The notes under the pieces are model-generated. The model saw nothing but the letters and a program-made list of their open reading frames with translations, was not told the origin of the DNA and ran no database searches. The position numbers were made by a program, and so were the translations under genes. Shown here piece after piece: positions 1 to 5,164 of a DNA stretch of 9,227 bases; within the stretch, counting starts at the first letter, position 1; every line of letters starts with the position of its first letter. Origin of the DNA: Chloroflexota bacterium (GTDB lineage: Bacteria > Chloroflexota > Limnocylindria > QHBO01); contig JAPSGM010000058.1 of the NCBI GenBank assembly GCA_031177555.1, positions 1 to 9,227 of the forward strand, read 5' to 3'.

Positions 1-103
1 ACAGCCAGGCGACGCCGATCCGGGTACGGCCCATGGCCAGCTCCCCCAGGCCCCAGCCGATGAGCGCCAGGCGCAGCGCGCGCTCCGGCGTGGGGGCGGT
101 CAC
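1..103 (-). CDS. N-terminus of an unrecognised membrane protein (partial, runs off the left edge)
   Basis: The minus strand opens with a GTG at 103-101 that overlaps the TGA of the upstream trkA-like gene by 4 bp (GTGA), which indicates translational coupling in the same operon. The 34 visible codons start MTAPTPERALRLALIGWGLG and continue with a hydrophobic Gly/Leu/Trp-rich stretch and a GRTRIGVAWL segment. That looks like the first membrane helix of a small integral membrane protein with a short polar N-terminus. No catalytic motif is visible in this fragment and I do not recognise the family. Its position as last member of a USP-RCK-RCK cassette suggests a membrane partner, but whether it is a channel, transporter or something unrelated cannot be decided from 34 residues. 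Confidence 0.6.
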   Translation of the reverse strand, partial: MTAPTPERALRLALIGWGLGELAMGRTRIGVAWL

Positions 104-759
104 TCCCCGATGAGCAGCGAGCGCAGCTCCGACTCCTGCTGGCCCGATGTCACGGCCAGCAGCTTGTCCCCGTTGACCAGCCGCGTCTCCGGCCGAACCG
201 CCAGGGCGCGCTCGTTGCGGATGACGACGGCGATGTGGCTGCCCTCGGGCAGCTGGAGCTCGCGCAGCTCGCGGCCCACCACCGGGGAGCTGGCGTCCAG
301 CTGCGCTTCCACGATCTGCAGCTCCCCGCGCTCGAGCTCGGTGAGATGCAGCAGGTCGTGGACGGGAATCTCGTGCTCGATGACGCCAAGGATGGTGCGG
401 GTGGGGCTGACGGTCTCGTCGATGGCAAGCTGCCGGAAGAGGCGCTCGTTCTTGGGGTTGTTCACGCGCGCGATGGCGCGCGGCACGTTGAAGCGCATCT
501 TCGCCACCTGGCAGGCGACGAGGTTGTCCTCGTCGTCGCCGGTGACCGAGGCGATGACGTCGGCGCGGGCCATGCCGGCCTCCTCCTGGTAGCGGCCCTC
601 GCAGCCGTCGTTCGGGATGACGATGCTGCCCAGCTCGTCGGCGATCTGCCGCGCGCGCGCCGGGTCCTTCTCGATCATCACGACTTCGTGGCCGGCAGCC
701 AGCAGTTCCTTGGTCAGGTAGTAGCCGACGTGGCCGCCGCCGATGACCACCACGTACAT
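100..759 (-). CDS. trkA: TrkA-type RCK protein, full length (K+ transport regulatory subunit)
   Basis: This 219-aa protein is a cytoplasmic nucleotide-binding regulator of a Trk/Ktr-type potassium uptake system. The N-terminal Rossmann RCK_N domain (about residues 1-120) starts directly with MYVVVIGGGHVG, giving a GxGxxG loop at residues 7-12. An acidic residue (E30, in IEKD) ends beta-2 where the NAD(H)/adenosine ribose is normally bound. From about residue 135 an RCK_C (TrkA_C) domain follows, with SSPVVGRELRELQLPEGSHI and the closing GDKLLAVTSG strand typical of the family. In known systems RCK subunits form a ring that gates a membrane pore in response to ATP/ADP or NAD(H). The ATG lies 1 nt after the stop of the upstream RCK gene, and a GAGGG about 9 nt upstream can serve as ribosome-binding site. 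No pore gene (trkH/ktrB) is in the window. Assignment to K+ uptake is by family; the regulated transporter could be different. Confidence 0.9.
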   Translation of the reverse strand: MYVVVIGGGHVGYYLTKELLAAGHEVVMIEKDPARARQIADELGSIVIPNDGCEGRYQEEAGMARADVIASVTGDDEDNLVACQVAKMRFNVPRAIARVNNPKNERLFRQLAIDETVSPTRTILGVIEHEIPVHDLLHLTELERGELQIVEAQLDASSPVVGRELRELQLPEGSHIAVVIRNERALAVRPETRLVNGDKLLAVTSGQQESELRSLLIGE

Positions 760-760
760 G

Positions 761-1309
761 TCAGGCGCCCTCGTCGCTCGGCCGCGGCCTGGGGGTCCCT
801 GCGCCGGCGATGGCCTCCTCGGCCTCGTCCGCGGCCTTGGTGCCCGCGACCGGCGCCCCGCGCAGCGGCTCGGCCGTGGGTGGCTTGACGTTCCCGCCCG
901 TCGCGTCGGCCCCCTCCGCCGCCGCCGTCACCAGGGCATCGGCCAGGATGACGGTGCGGCAGATCGTCTCAAGCCCCAGGGACCGATACGCCTCGGCGCG
1001 CACCGGGTCGTTGATCTTGGCGATCACCCTCGGGATGCCGAAGGTGTGCTTCCCCAGCTGTGCGGACATGGCGTTGCGGTTGTCACCCTCGGTGAGCGCC
1101 ATCAGGAGGTCGCTCATCTCCGCGCCGGCGCCGCGCAGCACGTCCTCGTCACCGCCGCTGCCCCGGACCGTCACGCCCCCGAACGTGGGTGGCAGCCGGT
1201 TGAAGGCGCGCACGTTGACGTCGATCACGGTCACGCTGTCGCCGCGCTCGTCGAGCAGCGCCGCGGTGCGCGCGCCGACGCGACCGCAGCCGATGATGAT
1301 CACCCTCAT
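761..1309 (-). CDS. TrkA-like RCK_N protein lacking the C-terminal RCK_C domain
   Basis: This 182-aa protein begins with a Rossmann fold: MRVIIIGCGRVG gives GxGxxG at residues 7-12, and VIDV places an acidic residue at the end of beta-2. The RCK_N core continues through VIAKINDPVRAEAYRSLGLE to about residue 130. After that there is no TrkA_C domain. The last 45-50 residues are Ala/Gly/Pro-rich and probably disordered. The start was chosen at ATG 1309 because it opens the Rossmann strand exactly and overlaps the TGA of the upstream universal stress protein gene by 4 bp (ATGA). An in-frame extension to 1405 would add 32 low-complexity residues across that gene. The full RCK gene starts 1 nt after this stop, so the two products are probably made in similar amounts and may form a hetero-assembly. 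The paired arrangement recalls CeoB/CeoC-type paired TrkA proteins, although there both partners usually carry an RCK_C domain. Confidence 0.87.
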   Translation of the reverse strand: MRVIIIGCGRVGARTAALLDERGDSVTVIDVNVRAFNRLPPTFGGVTVRGSGGDEDVLRGAGAEMSDLLMALTEGDNRNAMSAQLGKHTFGIPRVIAKINDPVRAEAYRSLGLETICRTVILADALVTAAAEGADATGGNVKPPTAEPLRGAPVAGTKAADEAEEAIAGAGTPRPRPSDEGA

Positions 1310-1791
1310 CGCGTTTGTGCCAGGTCCTCCGTCTCCGCTCGCAGGCACCAGACCGGGGCCATCGAGTTCCGCATCACGTACGGAACCGTGCGGCCCGCAT
1401 CCCAACCGCCTCCGAAGCGCTTCTTATAGCCTAGTCCCATCACGATCAGGTCGGTTCCCTGCTCGACCGCCTCGTCCACGATCGCGGCGCCGGCCGCGCG
1501 CGCCTGCGAGATTGCGGTGCGCACCTGCACCTCCCGCTCCGCCAGGATGCCCTCGCCACGGCCCAGCACCTCGTCGGCGAAGGCGATGGCGCCGGCATCC
1601 TCCGCGTCCAGCTGCTGCTCGAAGGGAACCTCGATGACGTGCAGCAGCAGCGCCTGGCCCTGTCCGCCGGCGAGAAGGAGCGCGGTCAGGCGCAGGGCGG
1701 GCTCGTCGGCGATGGTACCGGCGATCGGGACGAGGATGCGTTCGAAGGTGAGCAGCGGGGCGCGCTTTTCGGCGCGACGTCCGAAGATCAT
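1306..1791 (-). CDS. Universal stress protein (UspA family), possibly with degenerate nucleotide site
   Basis: This 161-aa protein is a single Usp domain. A basic N-terminal lead of about 15 residues precedes FERILVPIAGT, the first strand and loop of the fold (about residues 16-26). A central helix follows with AEREVQVRTAISQARAAGAA, then a DLIVMGLG strand. The C-terminal part ends in a VPYVMRNSMAPVWCLR strand, matching the usual end of Usp proteins (approximately ...APCPVLVVR). The canonical ATP loop G-2x-G-9x-G(S/T) is not clean here: GLGYKKRFGGGWDAGRT has glycines in the right area but different spacing, so nucleotide binding is uncertain. The gene overlaps the downstream RCK gene by 4 bp. 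Its co-translation with two RCK proteins suggests a ligand-sensing role in ion homeostasis, which is inference. A TAGGAT 9 nt before the ATG could be a -10 element or part of an AGGA-type ribosome-binding site. Confidence 0.85.
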   Translation of the reverse strand: MIFGRRAEKRAPLLTFERILVPIAGTIADEPALRLTALLLAGGQGQALLLHVIEVPFEQQLDAEDAGAIAFADEVLGRGEGILAEREVQVRTAISQARAAGAAIVDEAVEQGTDLIVMGLGYKKRFGGGWDAGRTVPYVMRNSMAPVWCLRAETEDLAQTR

Positions 1792-1815
1792 GTTCGTCCT
1801 ATCCTACGCGGCCGG

Positions 1816-2349
1816 TCACGGCGTGGAGCCGAGCGGCGGAACGTCGATCACGGCGTCGGCGATGAACTCGCCCGTGACCGTGTCGTCGGCCCGGACGGTC
1901 AGCTCGCGGGTTGGCAGCGCGGCGCGCGTGAGCAGCGCGCAGTCGGCCGGGTAGGTCACCTTCGGCCGTGTCGCCCTCCGCGGCACGGATTCGCGGGCGC
2001 GAATGCTCAGCACGTCGCCGCTGAGGCTGACGGTGCTGAGGTCCAGGCTCCAGCCGGTCGTGTGCCGCGGCCCGAGGAAGACGCAGACCAGGACGCTCGC
2101 CCGAAAGTCGAGGTCCGGAGGCACCCGCTCGACGAGCTCGGCAGCCGCCTCCGCGTCGAAGGCCATCGCCACCGTCTCCTCGCGGTTCTCGACCGGCTCG
2201 GCCTCCACGTCGTCCAGCGACAGCAGGGCGCGTCCCGGCCCCGACGGCGGTGCGCCGTCGGGGCTCGCGCCTCCGGTCGAGCGCGGCGCATCGCCGCAAG
2301 CCGCCAGGGACGCGACGAGGAGCAGCGCCCAGGTAGCTCGCCGGTGCAT
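1816..2349 (-). CDS. PrcB-like secreted lipoprotein
   Basis: This 177-aa protein starts at ATG 2349 with a lipoprotein signal peptide: MHRRAT, then a hydrophobic WALLLVASLAAC with lipobox Cys18. A Gly/Ser/Pro-rich linker follows. The longer in-frame ORF upstream would read through the phosphoesterase gene and is rejected. The mature part contains RASVLVCVFLGPRHTTGWSL, then DVLSIRARESVPRR and a KVTYPADCALLTRA segment. This order (strand, Gly/Thr-Gly turn, charged strand, T-x-P-x-x-C/Y) resembles the PrcB C-terminal domain, named after a protease-complex subunit of Treponema, which is widespread in surface lipoproteins of unknown role. No catalytic residues are evident. It begins 4 nt after the stop of the phosphoesterase gene and has no obvious ribosome-binding site, so it is probably co-transcribed and translationally coupled. 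The lipoprotein call is strong; the PrcB-like assignment is from memory of the fold pattern and moderate. Confidence 0.75.
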   Translation of the reverse strand: MHRRATWALLLVASLAACGDAPRSTGGASPDGAPPSGPGRALLSLDDVEAEPVENREETVAMAFDAEAAAELVERVPPDLDFRASVLVCVFLGPRHTTGWSLDLSTVSLSGDVLSIRARESVPRRATRPKVTYPADCALLTRAALPTRELTVRADDTVTGEFIADAVIDVPPLGSTP

Positions 2350-2353
2350 CGGC

Positions 2354-3076
2354 CTAGCGGCCGTAGCTGAGACGCTCCGCCAGGCGCGCCGGCAGGCCGG
2401 CATGCCGCATCGCCTGCTGCGTGGCGCCGATGTCGTAGGCCACGCGGCGGAACTCGACGAGGTCGGCATCGGTGTCCAGGACCAGGTAGGAGGCGGCCGG
2501 GTTGCCGTCGCGCGGCTGGCCCACGCTGCCGGGATTCACCAGGGAGCGGCCGGCACTCACGGAGACCGGCTCCTGCGGCGTCGACGGCACGGCGCCGATG
2601 CTCCCGTCGTCGGCGCGGAAGACCACCGGCACGTGGGTGTGGCCGTGCAGGCACAGGGGCGTGCCGAAGGCGGCCAGGTTCGCGGCCGCCACGCCGGCGC
2701 CGGTGATGTACTCCCACATCGGGTCGCGGGGGCTGCCGTGCACGGCGGTCAGCCCGCGCTCGGTGCGGACCTCCGGCAGGGTGGCCATGTACGCGCGGGC
2801 GTTGTCGTCGATGACCTCGGCGGTCCACTGGATGGCGCGCGCCGCATCAGGGTTGAACCAGCTGCTGTCGATGGTGCCGATGGCGGCGGCGTCGTGGTTG
2901 CCGAGCACGCTGCGCGCCCCCATCTCCTGCAGCGCGACGATCACCTCGTTCGGCTGCGGGCCGTAGCCGACGATGTCGCCGAGCACCCACACCTCGTCGA
3001 CCGGCGGCAGATCGTCGCGCACAGCGCGCAGCGCGGCGAGGTTGGCGTGGATGTCGGAGAGGACGGCGAGGCGCAC
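2354..3076 (-). CDS. Calcineurin-like metallophosphoesterase (YfcE/MJ0936-like)
   Basis: This 240-aa cytoplasmic protein carries the full di-metal phosphoesterase motif set in order: SDIHAN at residues 7-12 (metal ligands D8 and H10), GDIVG at 33-37 (bridging D34), GNHD at 59-62, HGSP at 113-116 and GHTH at 145-148. Such enzymes hydrolyse phosphomonoesters or phosphodiesters, including cyclic nucleotides and nucleic acids in various members; the substrate here cannot be told. The length fits the compact single-domain family. The C-terminal LVNPGSVGQPRDGNPAASY segment is typical of the bacterial YfcE-type group. The start is GTG 3076-3074. A perfect TATACT lies 8 nt upstream, so transcription would begin at about the start codon (leaderless mRNA). 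The PrcB-like lipoprotein gene follows after 4 nt and is probably in the same transcript. Confidence 0.92.
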   Translation of the reverse strand: MRLAVLSDIHANLAALRAVRDDLPPVDEVWVLGDIVGYGPQPNEVIVALQEMGARSVLGNHDAAAIGTIDSSWFNPDAARAIQWTAEVIDDNARAYMATLPEVRTERGLTAVHGSPRDPMWEYITGAGVAAANLAAFGTPLCLHGHTHVPVVFRADDGSIGAVPSTPQEPVSVSAGRSLVNPGSVGQPRDGNPAASYLVLDTDADLVEFRRVAYDIGATQQAMRHAGLPARLAERLSYGR

Positions 3077-3084
3077 GGCTTGCG

Positions 3085-3090
3085 AGTATA
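3085..3090 (-). promoter_or_regulatory. -10-like element TATACT, leaderless promoter of the phosphoesterase gene
   Basis: On the minus strand TATACT is followed by CGCAAGCC (8 nt) and then the GTG start at 3076. A transcript starting 6-8 nt after a -10 element would begin at or next to the start codon. No Shine-Dalgarno sequence can fit in the gap. No good TTGACA-like -35 is seen 16-18 bp upstream, so recognition would rest on the -10 element. Confidence 0.5.
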
Positions 3091-3116
3091 CCGACGGCCG
3101 CGCTGAACCCGACCGC

Positions 3117-3884
3117 TCAACCCAGGGGCCGTCGCGATGGCTCTCCGGGCCGCCGCGGAAAGGCCGCCGGCGTGGAACGCACCTTGGTCACCACCACGAA
3201 GGAGTGCCCTCCCAGGGAGTCGATCCCGGCGGGCACGATCCGCAGCCTTCCCCCTCCAACCTGCCCGATGGCGACGCGCCCGCGGCGCACCTCCTCGTCG
3301 GCATCCGTGAGCGGTCCCTTCCAGGCCAGCAGCCGTCCGCCGACCGTGACGAGCGGCAGCGCCAGCTCGGCCAGGACCGGGAGCGGCGCGCAGGCCCGGG
3401 CGGTGGCGATCCCGTAGCGCTCCCGGTGGCGGCCGCCGCGCCCCAGCGCCTCGGCGCGCTCGGAGGAGACCTCGGCGTTGGGCAGGCCCAGTGCCGCCAC
3501 GAGGGCGCCGAGCACGCGCGCCTTCTTGCCCACCGAGTCGACCATGAGCCATGCGACGCCCGGACGGGCGAGCGCCAGGGGGATGGCGGGCACCCCGCCA
3601 CCCGAGCCGAGGTCCACCACCCGCTCCGGCGCCGCGTCGTCGACCAGCGGCAGGGCGGCCAGCGCGTCGAGGAGGTGCAGGCGGGCCACGTCGCGGGGCC
3701 GGGTCACGCGGGTCAGGTTGACGCGCCGGTTCGCATCGAGCAGGAGGGCCACGTACCGCTCGACGGCATCGAGCAGGCCCGCCGGCAGGGCGGCGGCGAT
3801 GTGCGGGGCTTCCTCGAGCAGGGCCTCCAGCTCCGCGCGCGCGGCGCGCGCGTCGGCATCGGTCCCGGACGGGATGTGGGCCAA
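3117..3884 (-). CDS. rsmG: 16S rRNA (guanine527-N7)-methyltransferase RsmG (GidB)
   Basis: RsmG uses S-adenosylmethionine to methylate N7 of G527 in the 530 loop of 16S rRNA; loss of it gives low-level streptomycin resistance in many bacteria. With the start chosen here the protein is 255 aa. It shows NRRVNLTRV near residues 52-60, the HLLDAL helix, the SAM-binding motif VDLGSGGGVPAIPLA (about 90-104), MVDSVGKKARVL (acidic ribose ligand and KK pair, about 114-125), ATARACAPL, and LLAWKG near the C-terminus. All are RsmG hallmarks. I chose TTG 3884 because GGAGG lies 9 nt upstream (3898-3894). The alternative ATG at 3929 has no ribosome-binding site and adds a basic RPGRPKRHRWRHF stretch foreign to the family. 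The 3929 start cannot be excluded. It is transcribed away from a DnaA-box region, which fits the frequent location of rsmG near oriC. Confidence 0.93.
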   Translation of the reverse strand: MAHIPSGTDADARAARAELEALLEEAPHIAAALPAGLLDAVERYVALLLDANRRVNLTRVTRPRDVARLHLLDALAALPLVDDAAPERVVDLGSGGGVPAIPLALARPGVAWLMVDSVGKKARVLGALVAALGLPNAEVSSERAEALGRGGRHRERYGIATARACAPLPVLAELALPLVTVGGRLLAWKGPLTDADEEVRRGRVAIGQVGGGRLRIVPAGIDSLGGHSFVVVTKVRSTPAAFPRRPGEPSRRPLG

Positions 3885-4009
3885 AGAGAAATGCCTCCAC
3901 CGGTGGCGTTTCGGTCTTCCCGGTCGCATGCGGTCTGGACGGCCGGCTTTCGCATCGGCCCCGCAGGCGCCCGGTTACCGTACTCGGCCGCCGGGGAAGC
4001 AGGAAGGGC

Positions 4010-4039
4010 ACCATACCCCCGGACGGAAGTGGACAACAA
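4010..4039 (-). promoter_or_regulatory. Weak candidate promoter for rsmG
   Basis: On the minus strand TATGGT (4015-4010) could be a -10 element. TTGTTG (4039-4034, 18 bp spacer) or TTGTCC (4036-4031, 15 bp spacer) could be the -35. The latter lies inside the leftmost DnaA-like box, so DnaA bound there would compete with RNA polymerase. Matches are mediocre and this is a guess from position. Confidence 0.25.
4028..4036 (-). promoter_or_regulatory. DnaA-box-like 9-mer TTGTCCACT
   Basis: The minus strand reads TTGTCCACT. This differs from the E. coli consensus TTATCCACA at two positions and from the high-GC form TTGTCCACA at one. It is one of three such 9-mers within 59 bp, and I find no comparable match elsewhere in the window by eye. 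Confidence 0.5.
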
Positions 4040-4045
4040 GGTCGG

Positions 4046-4054
4046 TTATCCACC
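4046..4054 (+). promoter_or_regulatory. DnaA-box-like 9-mer TTATCCACC
   Basis: The plus strand reads TTATCCACC, a single mismatch at the last position from TTATCCACA. It lies 10 bp from the first box and in opposite orientation to both of its neighbours. Confidence 0.6.
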
Positions 4055-4077
4055 AATTCGCGCACCGTCATCCGAAA

Positions 4078-4086
4078 TGTGGATAA
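4078..4086 (-). promoter_or_regulatory. Perfect DnaA box TTATCCACA
   Basis: The minus strand reads TTATCCACA exactly, the high-affinity DnaA box. It ends 10 bp before a TATACT -10-like element on the plus strand, so it would occupy the promoter spacer of the rightward operon. DnaA binding here could repress or time that operon if the site is not part of an origin. Confidence 0.7.
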
Positions 4087-4096
4087 GTCCGGCCGA

Positions 4097-4102
4097 TATA
4101 CT
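4097..4102 (+). promoter_or_regulatory. -10-like element TATACT for the nuclease-hpt operon
   Basis: TATACT (5 of 6 matches to TATAAT) lies 8 nt before an ATG at 4111 and 50 nt before the GTG of the nuclease-like gene. The hexamer and the 8-nt distance to a start codon are identical to those at the phosphoesterase gene. No convincing -35 is seen; the spacer overlaps the perfect DnaA box. Confidence 0.45.
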
Positions 4103-4110
4103 CAGGTCCG

Positions 4111-4152
4111 ATGGCGCCAGCGCACCCCGGCGACGGTAGGATCGAGGAGTAG
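4111..4152 (+). CDS. Possible 13-codon leader ORF abutting the nuclease-like gene
   Basis: ATG 4111 opens MAPAHPGDGRIEE followed by TAG at 4150-4152; the GTG of the next gene begins at the very next base. If transcription starts 6-8 nt after TATACT, this ORF is at the extreme 5' end of the mRNA and would be translated leaderless. Its last Glu-Glu codons (GAGGAG) double as the Shine-Dalgarno of the next gene, so ribosomes terminating here could restart on the GTG. The peptide resembles no attenuator with runs of regulatory codons. A mini-ORF this short can easily occur by chance, so coding is unproven. Confidence 0.3.
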   Translation: MAPAHPGDGRIEE

Positions 4153-4563
4153 GTGGCGGCGACCCTGGCCGACAGATCGCCACCGCGCTTCGCGCACGAC
4201 AGCGAGGCGGAACTGGCCCGGATCCTCGATTACTACGGGGTCGAATGGCGATACGAACCCGACGTCTTCCCCATCTCCTGGAACGCCGACGGCGTGGTCA
4301 TCGAGTCGTTCGCGCCCGATTTCTACCTGCCCGAGGTCGACCTCTACCTGGAGCTGACGACCCTCAAGCAGTCGCTGGTGCGCCGCAAGAATCGGAAGCT
4401 GCGCTGGCTCAGGCAGCTCTACCCGGAGGTACGGGTGAAGCTGTTCTACGCCCGCGATTTCAAGGCCCTGATGCTGAAGTACGGCCGGCTCGACTTCCTG
4501 GCTGACGTGGCCGTCATGAACGGGAACGGGCCGCTGAACGGCCGCTCCGCCAGCGAGGACTGA
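4153..4563 (+). CDS. Small PD-(D/E)XK-like nuclease-fold protein of unknown function
   Basis: This 136-aa soluble protein has the layout of a restriction-endonuclease-like core. An N-terminal helix HDSEAELARILDYYGVEW carries acidic residues (E18, E20). It is followed by a YEPD strand, then FAPDFYLPEVDLYLELTT with PD at residues 55-56 and E67-x-T69, then K72. The C-terminal half is a basic helix (SLVRRKNRKLRWLRQLYPEV) and a VKLFYARDFKAL segment. The order of acidic helix, PDF, ExT and basic helix matches small PD-(D/E)XK families such as DUF559-type proteins. However, the usual ExK lysine is Thr69, and K72 might replace it. Nuclease activity is therefore a possibility, not shown. The GTG start has GAGGAG ending 3 nt upstream, a short spacing. 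It lies 9 nt before hpt and is surely co-transcribed with it. A hypothetical protein is the safe name. Confidence 0.82.
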   Translation: MAATLADRSPPRFAHDSEAELARILDYYGVEWRYEPDVFPISWNADGVVIESFAPDFYLPEVDLYLELTTLKQSLVRRKNRKLRWLRQLYPEVRVKLFYARDFKALMLKYGRLDFLADVAVMNGNGPLNGRSASED

Positions 4564-4572
4564 CCCGGACCG

Positions 4573-5160
4573 ATGAACTCCACCCACGCCACCACCCGAT
4601 CGACCATCCACGACGACGTCGAGGAGATCCTTGTCACCGGCGACCAGATCGCCGAGCGGGTGGCCCAGCTGGGCGCGCAGCTGGAGGCCGACTATGCCGG
4701 CCGCGACCCGGTGCTGGTCAGCGTCCTGAAGGGCTCGATCATCTTCCTGGCCGACCTGATCCGGGCCATGCAGAGCACCCTGTCGCTGGACCTGATGGAG
4801 GTCTCGAGCTACGGCGCCTCGACCGAGTCGAGCGGTCAGGTGCGCATCCTCAAGGACCTGTCCAGGCCGATCGAGGGGCGAGACGTGATCGTGGTGGAGG
4901 ACATCATCGACACCGGCCTGACGCTGAACTACCTGCTGAAGTACCTGCACGACAAGGGACCGGCTTCGATCCGCGTCGTCTGCCTGCTGGACAAGCCGGC
5001 GCGGCGCCTGGCCGAGATCCCGATCGACTACCGCGGCTTCACCATCCCGGACCGATTCGTGGTCGGCTACGGCCTGGACTACGACGAGCGCTACCGGAAC
5101 CTGCCCTACATCGGCGTGCTGAAGCCATCCGTGTACGGAGCCGCCTCGCCGGAGGGCTGA
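4573..5160 (+). CDS. hpt: Hypoxanthine(-guanine) phosphoribosyltransferase
   Basis: The enzyme salvages hypoxanthine (and usually guanine) by joining it to PRPP to give IMP/GMP and pyrophosphate in the cytoplasm. The 195-aa protein has LVSVLKGSIIFLADL with the LKG pyrophosphate-binding loop (52-55), the MEVSSYG flexible-loop segment (76-81), the PRPP motif VVEDIIDTGLTL (108-118; acidic pair E109/D110), KPARR (141-145) that contacts the purine, and DRFVVGYGLDYDERYRNLPYIGVL (160-183), which is diagnostic of this family. An N-terminal extension of about 15 polar residues precedes the core. The start is ATG 4573, 9 nt after the upstream stop. It follows a nuclease-like gene and is followed by a membrane protein gene after 4 nt. 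hpt is often found with tilS and ftsH; neither is adjacent here. Confidence 0.96.
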   Translation: MNSTHATTRSTIHDDVEEILVTGDQIAERVAQLGAQLEADYAGRDPVLVSVLKGSIIFLADLIRAMQSTLSLDLMEVSSYGASTESSGQVRILKDLSRPIEGRDVIVVEDIIDTGLTLNYLLKYLHDKGPASIRVVCLLDKPARRLAEIPIDYRGFTIPDRFVVGYGLDYDERYRNLPYIGVLKPSVYGAASPEG

Positions 5161-5164
5161 GCCG

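Noticed and set aside
761..1405. Longer form of the second RCK protein starting at 1405
   Set aside because: The extra 32 residues are low complexity and would overlap the usp gene by about 100 bp. ATG 1309 starts exactly at the Rossmann strand and gives a 4-bp overlap.
110..1954. Several long plus-strand open frames (for example 235-888, 743-1429, 810-1637, 1517-1954)
   Set aside because: They lie opposite the usp/trkA/trkA genes, have Arg/Ala/Pro- or His/Asp-rich shadow composition, no recognisable domain and no ribosome-binding sites. They are antisense shadows of GC-rich genes.
2003..4139. Long overlapping open frames on both strands (2003-3106, 2973-4139 plus; 2941-4071 minus)
   Set aside because: They cross real genes with full motif sets (phosphoesterase, RsmG) in other frames and show repetitive Arg/Gly/Ala composition.
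3930..4152. Calling this region oriC outright
   Set aside because: Only three DnaA boxes, no clear unwinding element and no dnaA/dnaN/parAB nearby. It is kept as a finding, not as an origin feature.
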